DNA of 64,000 nt from Croceivirga sp. (GCA_028281025.1 JANQKR010000016.1:1-64000); one strand, 5' to 3'; shown: positions 34,121-43,243, counted from the first letter of the stretch. Notes: generated by a model not told the origin, from the sequence alone. Translations and numbers: made by a program.

Positions 34121-35779
34121 ATGGGATTCCTGACAATTGCATCCTTCATAGGCTTTACGCTATTTGTTGCCGTGGTATCTTGGTACGCTACCCGAAAAAC
34201 AGATGAAAAATCAGCCGAAGGTTATTATTTGGGAGGAAGGACCCTTGGCGCCGTTACCATTGCAGGTTCATTGCTTTTGACCAACCTATCCGCAGAGCAA
34301 ATCGTTGGATTGAACGGGCAGGCCTTTGCTGAGGGTCTCATGGTTATGGCCTGGGAGACCCTTGCGGCCATTGCCATGGTTTTTACGGCAATATTTCTAT
34401 TGCCAAAGTATATGAAGAAGGGAATTACCACAATCCCTCAATTTATTGAAAGCCGGTTCGATAAACATACCAAAGCCATACTTTCCATCCTTTTTCTTTT
34501 CGCCTATGGGGTGGTTTTGTTGCCTACCATTTTATACTCTGGATCCCTGGCCTTTAGTACCATGTTCAATTTGCCCGATGTCCTTAACATGGATTCCTGG
34601 ACCGTTATCTGGATATGTGTTTGGGCAATAGGCACCATTGGGATGATCTATGCCGTGTTTGGAGGATTAAAGGCAGTGGCCGTTTCCGACCTGATCAATG
34701 CCATAGGCTTACTGGCAGGGGGTATCCTTATTCCCATTTTTGGACTTTTATTGATTGGGGATGGCAGTTTGGGGGATGGATTAAAAACCTTATGGGACTC
34801 CAACCCGGAAAAATTTGTAATGAAAGGAAAAGTGGATTCCTCCATTCCCTTTGGCACCATTTTTACCGGAATGATGTTGGCACAGGTGTATTACTGGGGT
34901 ACCAATCAATCCATCTTGCAACGGGTATTTGGGGCCGTAAGCTTAAAAGAAGGTCAGAAAGGGATGCTTTTGGCTGCATTTGTAAAAGTTATCATCCCCC
35001 TTGTTGTTGTTGTACCGGGAATTATTTCCTGGCATGTGTTCGACGGACAGTTGGAAAATCCAGATCAGGCATATCCCGCTTTGGTGGCCAAGGTTCTTCC
35101 AGCAGCCTTGACCGGATTCTTTGCGGCGGTCCTTTTTGGGGCCGTACTCAGCTCGTTCAACAGTCTTTTAAACAGTAGCGTCACCTTATTTGGCGTGGAT
35201 CTGTACCGCTTTTTCTTTAAGCCCAACGCATCCGATATAGAGACCGTAAAGGCCGGAAAGCGTTTTGGGCTTGGCCTCGGATTCATATCCATGATTATTG
35301 CCCCGTTTATTGCCAATGCCCCAGATGGCCTTTTTACGTACATTCAACAGTCTTTAGGGAGTCTAAGCGTTCCGATTCTTGCAGTGGTAATGACCGGCAT
35401 ACTGACAAAAAAAGTTCCCGCTTTGGGAGCCAAGGTAGTGATGATCGGAGGAGTTGTTCTGTACTTGATCAGCCTTCTCTTCCTGGAACCCTATTTTAGG
35501 GAAAGTGCCCTTACTACGGCACAGGCCCAGGGCATTACGGATGTGGCCGAGCTAAGTGTCATAAAAGCTGAAGCATACCCTCATTACCTGCATGTAATGG
35601 GAATCCTATTTGTCTTTAACATCCTGGTCATGCTACTTTTTGGGTGGTTACGGCCCAAAAAGGTATTTACTTTGGAAAAGGATACCGACGCCATAGAGAT
35701 CACCCCTTGGAAGTATGCCTTCGCCATTGGGGCTTTTATCACCCTATTGGTGGTAAGCACCTATTTCATTTTCACTTAA
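34121..35779 (+). CDS. sodium:solute symporter, sugar type (SSS family)
   Basis: 552 residues with about 14 membrane helices. GYYLGGRTLGAVTIAGSLLLTNLSAEQIVGLNG is the SSS signature including the sodium site, and YYWGTNQSILQRVFGA is typical of sodium-glucose/galactose members (SLC5-like). The gene is followed after 17 bases by a GH13 glucosidase, arguing for uptake of glucose or an alpha-glucoside product. Confidence 0.9.
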   Translation: MGFLTIASFIGFTLFVAVVSWYATRKTDEKSAEGYYLGGRTLGAVTIAGSLLLTNLSAEQIVGLNGQAFAEGLMVMAWETLAAIAMVFTAIFLLPKYMKKGITTIPQFIESRFDKHTKAILSILFLFAYGVVLLPTILYSGSLAFSTMFNLPDVLNMDSWTVIWICVWAIGTIGMIYAVFGGLKAVAVSDLINAIGLLAGGILIPIFGLLLIGDGSLGDGLKTLWDSNPEKFVMKGKVDSSIPFGTIFTGMMLAQVYYWGTNQSILQRVFGAVSLKEGQKGMLLAAFVKVIIPLVVVVPGIISWHVFDGQLENPDQAYPALVAKVLPAALTGFFAAVLFGAVLSSFNSLLNSSVTLFGVDLYRFFFKPNASDIETVKAGKRFGLGLGFISMIIAPFIANAPDGLFTYIQQSLGSLSVPILAVVMTGILTKKVPALGAKVVMIGGVVLYLISLLFLEPYFRESALTTAQAQGITDVAELSVIKAEAYPHYLHVMGILFVFNILVMLLFGWLRPKKVFTLEKDTDAIEITPWKYAFAIGAFITLLVVSTYFIFT

Positions 35780-35796
35780 TAAAGAGGATTATTTTT

Positions 35797-37461
35797 ATGG
35801 AGAGAACCTGGTGGAAGGAGAGCGTGGTCTATCAAATCTATCCACGCTCATTTAAGGACACTTCTGGCAATGGGGTGGGGGATATTCCTGGAATTGTGGA
35901 CAAACTGGATTATATCAAATCACTTGGGGTGGATGTGATATGGCTTTGCCCGGTATATGAGTCCCCCAATGATGACAATGGGTACGACATCAGTGATTAT
36001 CGTAGGATTTCCAAAGATTTTGGAGGACAATCCGCTTTTGACACCTTATTGGAACAAACGCACCAAAGGGGATTAAAGTTGGTCATGGACTTGGTGGCCA
36101 ACCACACCTCCGATGAACACTTTTGGTTTAGGGAATCCAAAAAATCCAAGGACAACCCGTATCGTGACTATTATATTTGGCATGAAGGCAAAAATGGAGG
36201 GCCGCCTAACAATTGGATGTCCTTTTTTAGTGGGAGTGCCTGGCAGTACGACACTGCCACCGAACAGTATTATCTGCACTATTTCACGAAAAAACAACCT
36301 GATTTGAATTGGGAAAATCCTAGGGTCAGGCGGGAAATCTTTAATGTTATCGAATTTTGGTTCAAAAAGGGAGTGGATGGTTTCCGAATGGATGTCATTT
36401 CCCTGATTTCAAAGCCAGAAACCTTCCAGGATACGTCCTACGTTAAATTCCAGGACACCATTGTCAATCAATATGCCAATGGTCCAAAAATACATGACTA
36501 CCTGCATGAGATGAACAGCGAAGTACTCTCCAAGTATGATATCATGACCGTTGGGGAAGGTCCGGGCATAAACCTGAAAAATGCCCCCCTCTATGTTGAT
36601 GAAAAAAGAAGGGAGTTGCATATGGTCTTCCATTTTGACCATATGTACATTGATTGCGGTGAAGGGGGAAAGTACGATCCACAACCCTTTGGGCTCCCCA
36701 AATTCAAAAAAGTATTTTCCGATTGGGACAACGCTTTAAAAAATAAGGGGTGGGGCAGCATTTTTTTGGGCAACCACGATTTTTCCAGAATGCTGTCCCG
36801 TTTTGGAAATGATGGCAAATACCATGAAGTTTCCGCTAAACTCCTGGCCACACTTTTATTGACCCTAAGAGGAACGGTGTATCTTTATCAAGGGGATGAG
36901 ATTGGAATGACCAATGTGGCCTATCCAAGCATTGCCTATTATAATGACGTAGAGACACTGAATGCATGGAAGGAGATGGAAGAAAAGGGAAACGATATGC
37001 AAGGGTTCTTAAAAGTGGTACATGCCCAAAGTCGTGATAATGCACGCTCGCCCATGCAATGGGATTCCGGCAAAAATGCGGGATTCAGTAGTGGGGACCC
37101 GTGGTTGGCCGTAAATCCCAACCATGGTTCCATAAACGTAGCGAAGCAGGAAAAAAAGGAAAACTCCATCCTTAACCATTATCGGGAGATGATTGCATTC
37201 CGAAAGGAAAACCCGGTATTGGTTTATGGGGATTATGAATGTATACAGGAAGAACATCCACAATTATTTGTGTATAGACGGTGGGATTTGGATTCCGAAT
37301 TCCTTATACTCCATAATATGGGTGATGGACCAGAAGAGTTTATCACCGATTTGAGGGAGGAACAGTTTGAACTGTGCAAGACCAATCTTTTGGAGAATTT
37401 AAAAAGACCTTTCCATCTTGGACCCTGGCAGACCAAGATTTTAAAAAAATCCAATCGTTAG
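35797..37461 (+). CDS. GH13 alpha-glucosidase (oligo-1,6-glucosidase type)
   Basis: 554 residues, cytoplasmic (no signal peptide). The N-terminus WWKESVVYQIYPRSFKD, VMDLVANHTSDEHFWF, the nucleophile in GVDGFRMDVISL, the acid/base Glu in IMTVGEGPG and the stabilising Asp in FLGNHDFSRM are all intact. It hydrolyses alpha-1,6 or alpha-1,4 bonds in short glucosides. The start at 35797 was chosen because 35644 runs inside the symporter. Co-transcribed with the symporter (17-base gap). Confidence 0.93.
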   Translation: MERTWWKESVVYQIYPRSFKDTSGNGVGDIPGIVDKLDYIKSLGVDVIWLCPVYESPNDDNGYDISDYRRISKDFGGQSAFDTLLEQTHQRGLKLVMDLVANHTSDEHFWFRESKKSKDNPYRDYYIWHEGKNGGPPNNWMSFFSGSAWQYDTATEQYYLHYFTKKQPDLNWENPRVRREIFNVIEFWFKKGVDGFRMDVISLISKPETFQDTSYVKFQDTIVNQYANGPKIHDYLHEMNSEVLSKYDIMTVGEGPGINLKNAPLYVDEKRRELHMVFHFDHMYIDCGEGGKYDPQPFGLPKFKKVFSDWDNALKNKGWGSIFLGNHDFSRMLSRFGNDGKYHEVSAKLLATLLLTLRGTVYLYQGDEIGMTNVAYPSIAYYNDVETLNAWKEMEEKGNDMQGFLKVVHAQSRDNARSPMQWDSGKNAGFSSGDPWLAVNPNHGSINVAKQEKKENSILNHYREMIAFRKENPVLVYGDYECIQEEHPQLFVYRRWDLDSEFLILHNMGDGPEEFITDLREEQFELCKTNLLENLKRPFHLGPWQTKILKKSNR

Positions 37462-37556
37462 AAACTCACAATACTATCGGTTCTGCATGCGAATCCTGGG
37501 GATAATTCGACGAAACATCCTTTTAGCGGGCTTCCCATCGAACAGAAACCAAAATA

Positions 37557-38312
37557 TCATTGACTATGGGGTGTCAATATCTGTTCTTTGTTATGGTTCC
37601 TAATCAAATAAACAAGACAGAGTATCCAACAGATTCCACTTATTGTTAATGTGTCAAAAGTGAAATCACCATAAGGGGACAACCATTGGGTAGTACTTAC
37701 GGGGAACAAATATGAATGGCAAATACTGGCCAAATTATAGCATGCATGCATTAATATGACAATCAACAAATTTTGCGTTCTATAATAGGCATAACCAAGG
37801 ATCAAGCCATCAACTAATAACCCAAGTGATTTCGCATAATCAAAGTGTATTACCATAAATAAAAATGCGGTCATTATGATTGCGAGTCTGTACGAATATT
37901 TTTGCATCAGCCCACGAAGTAAAATGCCCCGCATTAAAAATTCTTCGAATACTGGGGCCAGGAGTATTAAGGACAACAAGGTGTTCAAGTTTAAACCCAA
38001 CGGCTTTGAGGCAGGGACATGATGCATTAGCAGGCGATACGTTGGAATTCCTACAATCAAAAAAGTGGAAAAAGAAAATAGAACAAGGACACCTGACAGT
38101 TTAACAGATGTCCTTTTGAATTTATAATCTAAAAGGTTGTTTTTTGAAATTAGGTGAAGGGACAAAAAGGAAAGGGAATAAGCTATAAAATCTATTGCTG
38201 GCAATGGTATTTTATCCATCAAAAAAAGATAGAATGGCGCACTAATGGCAGCAATCAACAACGTCATCAAGATGGCATGGAACAGATTTCTTGGGTATAC
38301 TCTTTTTGACAT
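37557..38312 (-). CDS. CPBP-family intramembrane protein, likely immunity (copy 1)
   Basis: 251 residues with about seven hydrophobic helices and the three CPBP (CAAX protease and bacteriocin-processing) motifs: EExxxR in PVFEEFLMRG, FxxxH in FLFMVIHFD and HxxxN in MHACYN. Members of this family protect producers from their own bacteriocins in lactic-acid bacteria, which fits here. Its closest relative in the window is the CPBP at 42401, sharing IDFIAYSLSF, SKNNL and ILMHACYNLA, and both lie downstream of related peptide copies (1 and 4). This suggests matched peptide-immunity pairs. The gene is intact although its peptide partner is a remnant. Confidence 0.85.
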   Translation of the reverse strand: MSKRVYPRNLFHAILMTLLIAAISAPFYLFLMDKIPLPAIDFIAYSLSFLSLHLISKNNLLDYKFKRTSVKLSGVLVLFSFSTFLIVGIPTYRLLMHHVPASKPLGLNLNTLLSLILLAPVFEEFLMRGILLRGLMQKYSYRLAIIMTAFLFMVIHFDYAKSLGLLVDGLILGYAYYRTQNLLIVILMHACYNLASICHSYLFPVSTTQWLSPYGDFTFDTLTISGICWILCLVYLIRNHNKEQILTPHSQ

Positions 38313-38328
38313 AGGTGTTTACAAACTT

Positions 38329-38376
38329 AAAAAATGCATGGAAACCTGGGCACAAAGTTGCTTGCACCTAGGTTCC
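38329..38376 (-). terminator. hairpin between peptide copy 1 and CPBP 1
   Basis: On the minus strand GGAACCTAGG and CCAGGTTTCC can pair with one bulge, with the loop holding TGCAAGCAACTTTG and T6 shortly after. A possible attenuator limiting read-through into the CPBP gene. Confidence 0.45.
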
Positions 38377-38395
38377 ATAAACCAGCTTGTTACTT

Positions 38396-38608
38396 CTAGT
38401 GACAACCATCATTGTTTGCCAAAACATGGGCATACCGTGCCATAGTAACCCCCCAATTTCCGCTACTGGACGTTTCCCCATAAGAGAGATCACAACCTTG
38501 GCAACCGTCGTTATTATTTGCGGGTGCAGCTTGACCAAACATAGATGGACTTTGATAATCAATGGGAACAAAATGATTTTCCCTTCTTGAAATGTCTTTT
38601 GATATCAT
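38396..38608 (-). pseudogene. truncated precursor peptide copy 1 (core only)
   Basis: The frame encodes 70 residues. From ENHFVPIDYQSP to the end it matches the C-terminal half of peptide copy 4 (FGQAAPANNN, GCQGCD, ANNDGCH), ending in the same GCH. The double-glycine leader and the first Cys with DPDPFGG are absent; instead eight unrelated residues precede. The stop of the preceding gene is only 9 bases upstream, suggesting a deletion joined them. Without a leader it cannot use the C39 exporter, so it is best read as a remnant, though a leaderless product is not excluded. Confidence 0.7.
38489..38578. repeat. 90-base repeat shared with peptide copy 4
   Basis: Aligns without gaps to 43337-43426; I count about five mismatches by eye. 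It covers the conserved CxxC and FGQAAPANNN part of the core, showing a recent shared origin. Confidence 0.8.
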
Positions 38609-38617
38609 TCAATATGC

Positions 38618-38992
38618 TTATAGCGCTCTTTGATTTGCCATTCGCTTGAATTGCAATCTCGAGTACAATTTATGGATTACCCGATTATTGCAATTCCCGG
38701 GGGGTATTTCCCTTTCTTCGTTGCCATGGTTAAACCGTATCATGGCCTTGTTTTTCTTTAGGGTTCCTAGTGAGCTTTCCATAAAAAAGTATCCAACCAA
38801 AATACTGATTGCAGTAGTCAACCAATCAATTTTCCTTGGTTGAAATAGTAGTGTATTTATATCCCGATATTTGAAGCTTTCTATTTTTTTCCCTTTTGAT
38901 TCATCTGTTATTTGAAATTCTTCCTCTAATATAATTACTTCCAATTTTGGTTTTTCCCTAAGTAAAAAAACATCCTTATGAGTATTTGACAT
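38618..38992 (-). CDS. membrane-associated hypothetical protein in peptide array
   Basis: 124 residues. A first half of alternating strands (KLEVIILEEEFQITDESKG, FKYRDINTLLFQPRKIDW) and one hydrophobic helix (LTTAISILVGYFFMES) followed by KKNKAMIRFNHGNEERE. The pattern resembles membrane-tethered PH-like proteins, but I cannot confirm it. It starts 6 bases after the CPBP 2 stop and so belongs to that transcript. The C-terminal end may itself be shortened where it meets the peptide remnant. Possible accessory immunity factor. Confidence 0.55.
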   Translation of the reverse strand: MSNTHKDVFLLREKPKLEVIILEEEFQITDESKGKKIESFKYRDINTLLFQPRKIDWLTTAISILVGYFFMESSLGTLKKNKAMIRFNHGNEEREIPPGNCNNRVIHKLYSRLQFKRMANQRAL

Positions 38993-38998
38993 AATTTA

Positions 38999-39745
38999 TT
39001 AAGGCTTAGGTAGTCTCTTGAAATAGTTAAACCCAAAATAAACAATCACGCTAGCTAATACCAAAAAGATCAGATAATACAACGAAGCAAAGTCAACGGT
39101 AAAAAGATTTTTTTCCAGAACAAGCCCTGTCCAATACAACAAAGGGTAGTCCAAAACATTCATTATGGAATGGATTAATATCACTAAAAATAATTTTCCT
39201 GTTTTTAAATAAACATATGACAAAAAAAGTCCTGAAATGAGCACTGCCGTTAAATTACCTGTACCACTAAGAATATGGGCGCACATAAAAATTACTGCGG
39301 ACAACAATATTGTTTTGAAAAATTTATATTCTTTGATCATTAAATCGCATATAAGCTTTCGAAAAAAAAGTTCTTCAACAATAGGTACCACAAGGATTGT
39401 CAAAAAATATAATAGATCAATGATGGGCATGGCTTTACTTTCCCGGATATAAGCTTCTACCCCGGTGAATGGGACAAAAAAGATCTTGAAGAAAATTGCC
39501 AATCCCAAAGCAAGTAAAAGAGCGTTTACTATTTCACTTCTTGTGATAGGTTTATTCAATCTTAATTGTATATGGCCTTTTCGGATGCCTATGTAGACTG
39601 AAAGAATCAGTAAGGTAGATGTAAGTATTGAACTAACTGTTTTAGCATTGGTATGGCCCAATTCATTCAAATATATTTCTACAAAAAAAGAAGAAATACT
39701 TATAATGAAAACAAGAAGCAACAATAATAAAAATGGATACTTCAT
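38999..39745 (-). CDS. CPBP-family intramembrane protein (copy 2)
   Basis: 248 residues, about seven helices. Motifs: EELFFR (EExxxR), FMCAH (FxxxH) and HSIMN (HxxxN). It is clearly diverged from copies 1 and 5. No separate peptide gene lies between it and CPBP 3, so the peptide upstream of CPBP 3 may have had two linked membrane proteins, or a peptide gene was lost. A/T-rich codon use like the other CPBP genes. Confidence 0.85.
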   Translation of the reverse strand: MKYPFLLLLLLVFIISISSFFVEIYLNELGHTNAKTVSSILTSTLLILSVYIGIRKGHIQLRLNKPITRSEIVNALLLALGLAIFFKIFFVPFTGVEAYIRESKAMPIIDLLYFLTILVVPIVEELFFRKLICDLMIKEYKFFKTILLSAVIFMCAHILSGTGNLTAVLISGLFLSYVYLKTGKLFLVILIHSIMNVLDYPLLYWTGLVLEKNLFTVDFASLYYLIFLVLASVIVYFGFNYFKRLPKP

Positions 39746-39821
39746 TTAGTTTTTGAAGAATTTAAAGTTAGAATTATTCCAACAACACAAAAGCCTATTT
39801 TTTGATAGACAATTGCATCTT

Positions 39822-40586
39822 CTAGATATTGGTATACTTTTCAAAACGAGGGAGAACCCATATAAGGTATAAAATAGACAACACCATCGTCAGTACTCCC
39901 ATATAAAAAGTCGTCTCTGAAGTAGTATGAATTGATGTTCTTAAAATGCCTGCAAGTATGTTGTATATAAAATGAACAAGAATGTTAAGCCAAAGCAATT
40001 TCGTAATAGAATATAGATAGGTCAGTACGATTCCAACAAAAAAATAGGCAAAAAAACCTTCAAGATTCAAATGCATAATTGCAAAAAAGAAGGATGCCAG
40101 AATTATGCTAATTCTTAAATTGAAATACTCTTTGAGTTTTGAAAAAATAATCCCTCGATACAAAATCTCTTCTAAAATGGGGGCGGTCAATATCGATAAA
40201 ACAAAACCCACTAAAACATAAGAATCATCTAAATAACCGGTACTTACTTCAAAAAACTTAAGCTTGGAATTTGCTAGAAGTATCAAAAATTCCCACTCGA
40301 TAGCCGATTGTAAGAAAAACAAAGCAAGGGAAAGAATCAAGCCTAAAACAATTATTCTAAAAGAAAAACTTTTAAAATTTAATCTTGGGCGAACACCAAA
40401 CCATTTACTGGACAGCAAAATTCCCAAAAATAAAAGAACTTGAAAAGCTAGCAATAGAAATATCCCTTCTTCCGTGTAGGAAAGTAAGCCAAGTTCAGCA
40501 ACACCTAACATTAATAAAAAATGGGTCCCCTGAATCAAAAAAAGAACAAGAAAAACAAAGCTGATTATTGTTACCTTTTCCTTCAT
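39822..40586 (-). CDS. CPBP-family intramembrane protein (copy 3)
   Basis: 254 residues from ATG 40586; an in-frame ATG at 40619 adds a short hydrophilic stretch. Motifs: EEILYR, FAIMH and HFIYN, all intact. It lies downstream of the frameshifted peptide copy 2 and is its likely cognate immunity protein. Sequence is distant from the other four CPBP proteins, matching the divergent core of peptide 2. Confidence 0.85.
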   Translation of the reverse strand: MKEKVTIISFVFLVLFLIQGTHFLLMLGVAELGLLSYTEEGIFLLLAFQVLLFLGILLSSKWFGVRPRLNFKSFSFRIIVLGLILSLALFFLQSAIEWEFLILLANSKLKFFEVSTGYLDDSYVLVGFVLSILTAPILEEILYRGIIFSKLKEYFNLRISIILASFFFAIMHLNLEGFFAYFFVGIVLTYLYSITKLLWLNILVHFIYNILAGILRTSIHTTSETTFYMGVLTMVLSILYLIWVLPRFEKYTNI

Positions 40587-40672
40587 ATATAATGAAATAG
40601 TTGGGAGCACTACATACAAGTTTATATTTGCCAGTAATGTAATGCCCCAATACTATTGAATCTGAGTTTTAT

Positions 40673-41073
40673 TTATTGCTCATTAAAAGGTTGCCATACC
40701 CTATGTCTGTTTGCAGGATTTGTCGAGCCACCGCACCCAGTGTTATGATATGCTCCTGCTGCATCCACTACTGCACGTCCTAGTGGAGTAAATGTACTGC
40801 GAGGAGATCCAAGTTCTGAGCATCCTGCACATGGTTGATGCATCCAACTGCCCATTTGCTGCCCCCACATAGGACCATTGGTTACCGTAACCTCACCCAT
40901 ACTATAGCTTCCTCCAAAAGGGTCTGGGTCTCTAGCACAGCCAAATTGATTTCTTGGTCAACATGCATCATTTCCCTTGTAAACAAATCAAATCTTGAAA
41001 TTTCTAGGAGATTTCTATCAATAAGTGCAACCTTCAAAACAGGTAAGACTTCATACCAAGTAATATTGAACAT
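40673..41073 (-). pseudogene. frameshifted precursor peptide copy 2
   Basis: The core is readable from 40957 down to 40673: CARDPDPFGGSYSMGEVTV, then PCAGC and TGCGGS, giving the same four-Cys arrangement as the other copies. No leader is in frame. In another frame, from ATG at 41073, the segment RFDLFTREMMHVDQE resembles the family leader (F-E/D, T-x-E, two Leu/Met, V) but with GlnGlu where GlyGly should be. A single-base shift near 40940 would join leader and core. So both the cleavage site and the frame appear lost. The short ATG frame at 40900 starts after the first Cys and is not a credible gene by itself. Confidence 0.6.
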
Positions 41074-41140
41074 TGATTTTTTACAAATTTAGAGGCTAAC
41101 TTATGAAAAGGATATATAAGATTCCGGATATTAGTAATCA

Positions 41141-41917
41141 CTACCTTATCTGAATAGTGGTTTTTGACGGGTTCATCTTTTTTAACGCCCAAAATAATAC
41201 CATAAAGCAAATAATAAATATGATTAAATATGAATAATTAGCATCGTCTAGGTTAACCACGACATTAGCTGTGAAACCAATCAAAAAATTGACCAAAGAA
41301 TGGAGCAAAATACTACTTAAAACAGAATTTGATTTGTAATACACGAATCCATATATCAGACCTATAAAAAACAATTGTATAAAATTTTGAAAATCCAAAT
41401 GACCCAGCGAAAACAGAATACTGGATATAAATATTGAAAATACAGCAGTGTGATTTTCCATTAATTTAGAGAGTATCATCTTTCTATAAAAGAGTTCTTC
41501 CAAGATTGGTCCTATTACAATACCCTTTATATAAAAATATATCTGACTTTTTGTATGAAAGCTTGGTTCACGAAACTCAAAAAAATCCAATTTGTGGTCC
41601 ATCAATGAATTAATAAAATAGAATGGATTGCCTGCTGGATATATTATAAAAACTACGATAGCAATCAAAAACACCAAGGCTATGGTTTTGCTATCTGGAA
41701 TATTCCATTTGTTGAAAATGGAACTATCCCAAATTATAAATCCCAATACTATTCCTATTAGAAAACTTATATCAACAACCAATAAGTTTATTAAAGCACT
41801 TAGGTCTTGAGATTCAAAGCTCAAAGCAGGAAATAGCAAAAAAAAATAACATCCTTGAATACCGATTACCGCACTGAGCAGAACCACTGGTATTAAGATA
41901 GGTTTGAATTTATACAT
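41141..41917 (-). CDS. CPBP-family intramembrane protein (copy 4)
   Basis: 258 residues with about seven helices. Motifs: EELFYR, FSLGH and HSLVN. Downstream of peptide copy 3 and the likely cognate immunity protein for it. A nine-base-pair hairpin separates the two genes. Intact, A/T-rich. Confidence 0.86.
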   Translation of the reverse strand: MYKFKPILIPVVLLSAVIGIQGCYFFLLFPALSFESQDLSALINLLVVDISFLIGIVLGFIIWDSSIFNKWNIPDSKTIALVFLIAIVVFIIYPAGNPFYFINSLMDHKLDFFEFREPSFHTKSQIYFYIKGIVIGPILEELFYRKMILSKLMENHTAVFSIFISSILFSLGHLDFQNFIQLFFIGLIYGFVYYKSNSVLSSILLHSLVNFLIGFTANVVVNLDDANYSYLIIFIICFMVLFWALKKMNPSKTTIQIR

Positions 41918-41928
41918 AAAACAAAATC

Positions 41929-41960
41929 AGGGTCAAGAACAATAGGCTGTACTTGACCCT
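41929..41960 (-). terminator. hairpin between peptide copy 3 and CPBP 4
   Basis: AGGGTCAAG and CTTGACCCT pair perfectly around a 14-base loop; on the minus strand a T-rich stretch (GATTTTGTTTTA) follows, ending at the CPBP 4 start codon. Likely terminator or attenuator. Confidence 0.7.
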
Positions 41961-41983
41961 ATAAAAATAATTGGTTGATAAAT

Positions 41984-42325
41984 TTAATTGGGCCCGTTTG
42001 TGTTGGAATTATTCCACTGCCTGCATCCGCTTACGTGCGTTTGGGCAATTCCTAGTCTTGACAATGGCGTTGTCCATGTTCTTGGAGAGTTTGATTCGTG
42101 CTGCAAAGTTCCACACGCCGCACATTGTGCATAAATCTGACCAGGTCCTGGTCCAGTATATGTTCCGTTAACGGTCACAGCACCCATACTATAGGTTCCC
42201 CCAAAAGGGTCCGGGTCGCCTTCAGCGCAACCCCCATCCCCACCAAGGCCTACCCGTAGCAATGTAGTCTTACCTCCTTTTACTTTTAGGAGTTCAGAAG
42301 TGCCCACGGCCTCAAAATCGTCCAT
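41984..42325 (-). CDS. double-glycine precursor peptide copy 3
   Basis: 113 residues from ATG 42325. The leader is short (DDFEAVGTSELLKVKGG) but keeps the GlyGly cleavage site of C39 exporters. The predicted core starts KTTLLRVGLGG and has CAEGDPDPFGG, YSMGAVTVNG, QCAACG and SGCRQW: four Cys with a CxxC in the middle. Only one codon precedes the segment shared with copy 4, so the leader has lost about seven N-terminal residues; this may reduce recognition. Probably still functional. Paired with CPBP 4. Confidence 0.75.
   Translation of the reverse strand: MDDFEAVGTSELLKVKGGKTTLLRVGLGGDGGCAEGDPDPFGGTYSMGAVTVNGTYTGPGPGQIYAQCAACGTLQHESNSPRTWTTPLSRLGIAQTHVSGCRQWNNSNTNGPN
42181..42323. repeat. 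143-base repeat, leader and N-core of peptide copy 3
   Basis: Aligns without gaps to 43447-43589; I count nine mismatches by eye, five of them clustered within six bases. It stops sharply at the first leader codons, whereas the cores beyond it are unrelated in length and sequence. Confidence 0.85.
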
Positions 42326-42400
42326 TATCAATTTCCCATTTCAGAGTCCCATGCCTCTGTACGTGAATGTATTGGCTTATATGGGATATGGGATTGCTTT

Positions 42401-43153
42401 CTATTGTCTTAAGTTTTCACCTTTTTTAAAGAATGCTCTTAGATAAATAAAGCAACCAATAAGACAGACACTACTAATGAGCAAAATTCCTTTTGTAAAA
42501 GTACCATAGACAGAGAAAAACTGAACCTGGTTTAAATGGTCCCGAAACAAATAGGGATGATAGACAGTTGCCAAATTGTAACAGGCGTGCATCAAAATAA
42601 CGACCAATAAGTTTTCGGTTTTGTAGTAAGCATATCCCAATATTGATCCATGGACAAGTAGACCAATCGATTTCATATAATCCAAGTGGAGAGCAGTAAA
42701 AAGTAAGGCAGTTGTAACAATAGCGATTTTTGGGGTATATTTTTTTAACAGGCCGGGGAGAATAATGCCCCTCATTAGAAGCTCTTCAAAAAGGGGAGCT
42801 ATCAGTATTAACCCAAGTAGTGTATTTATGCCAGGTCCTGATGAAGCAGAAGACCAGTTGTTATGTGAAAACAAATGATTGACAGGAATACCAATTGCCA
42901 AAGCCAAAAGGAAAGATAAAAAAACAAATGCCAGAGTTGGCTGTAGTGGCATTTTCCCAAACCTATAATGCGAAAGATTATTTTTCGATATCCGATGAAG
43001 GACTACAAAAGACAACGAATAAGCAATGAAATCTATTAATGCGATTGGCAATCTGTTTAACAAAAGATAATAGATTAAAAAACTAAGTAAACCTATCAGC
43101 AGTGTCATGAATACACTATGTATGATGGTTTTTGGATAAACTGTGTTAGGCAT
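42401..43153 (-). CDS. CPBP-family intramembrane protein (copy 5)
   Basis: 250 residues, about seven helices. Motifs: EELLMR, FTALH and HACYN. It shares long stretches with CPBP 1 (IDFIAYSLSF, SKNNL, NTLLGLILIAPLFEE, ILMHACYNLA). It is downstream of the intact peptide copy 4, the only full-length peptide, so it is the likely immunity protein for it. Bacteriocin self-protection by CPBP proteins is established in Gram-positives; here it is inferred. Confidence 0.87.
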   Translation of the reverse strand: MPNTVYPKTIIHSVFMTLLIGLLSFLIYYLLLNRLPIALIDFIAYSLSFVVLHRISKNNLSHYRFGKMPLQPTLAFVFLSFLLALAIGIPVNHLFSHNNWSSASSGPGINTLLGLILIAPLFEELLMRGIILPGLLKKYTPKIAIVTTALLFTALHLDYMKSIGLLVHGSILGYAYYKTENLLVVILMHACYNLATVYHPYLFRDHLNQVQFFSVYGTFTKGILLISSVCLIGCFIYLRAFFKKGENLRQ

Positions 43154-43185
43154 AGACTATAATAAACCATTTAATAGGGGGATAT

Positions 43186-43224
43186 ACAAAAAAGACCTAG
43201 GTGCACATTCGAGCAACCTAGATC
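43186..43224 (-). terminator. hairpin between peptide copy 4 and CPBP 5
   Basis: On the minus strand GATCTAGG..TGC pairs with GCA..CCTAGGTC (one bulged T and one G-T pair), followed by T6. Strong intrinsic terminator, so most transcripts would stop after the peptide and some read into the CPBP gene. Confidence 0.75.
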
Positions 43225-43243
43225 CTTGGCCCACAAAGTAGGA

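Noticed and set aside
40673-40900. Treating the 75-codon ATG frame as a separate intact peptide gene
   Set aside because: It starts after the first conserved Cys and lacks any leader; homology continues upstream of the ATG, so it is part of a broken copy.
37557-43153. CPBP genes as CAAX prenyl-protein endopeptidases or an abortive-infection phage defence
   Set aside because: Prenylation is absent in bacteria, and the pairing of each gene with a leader peptide next to a C39 exporter makes immunity the better reading; a protease role in peptide processing remains possible.
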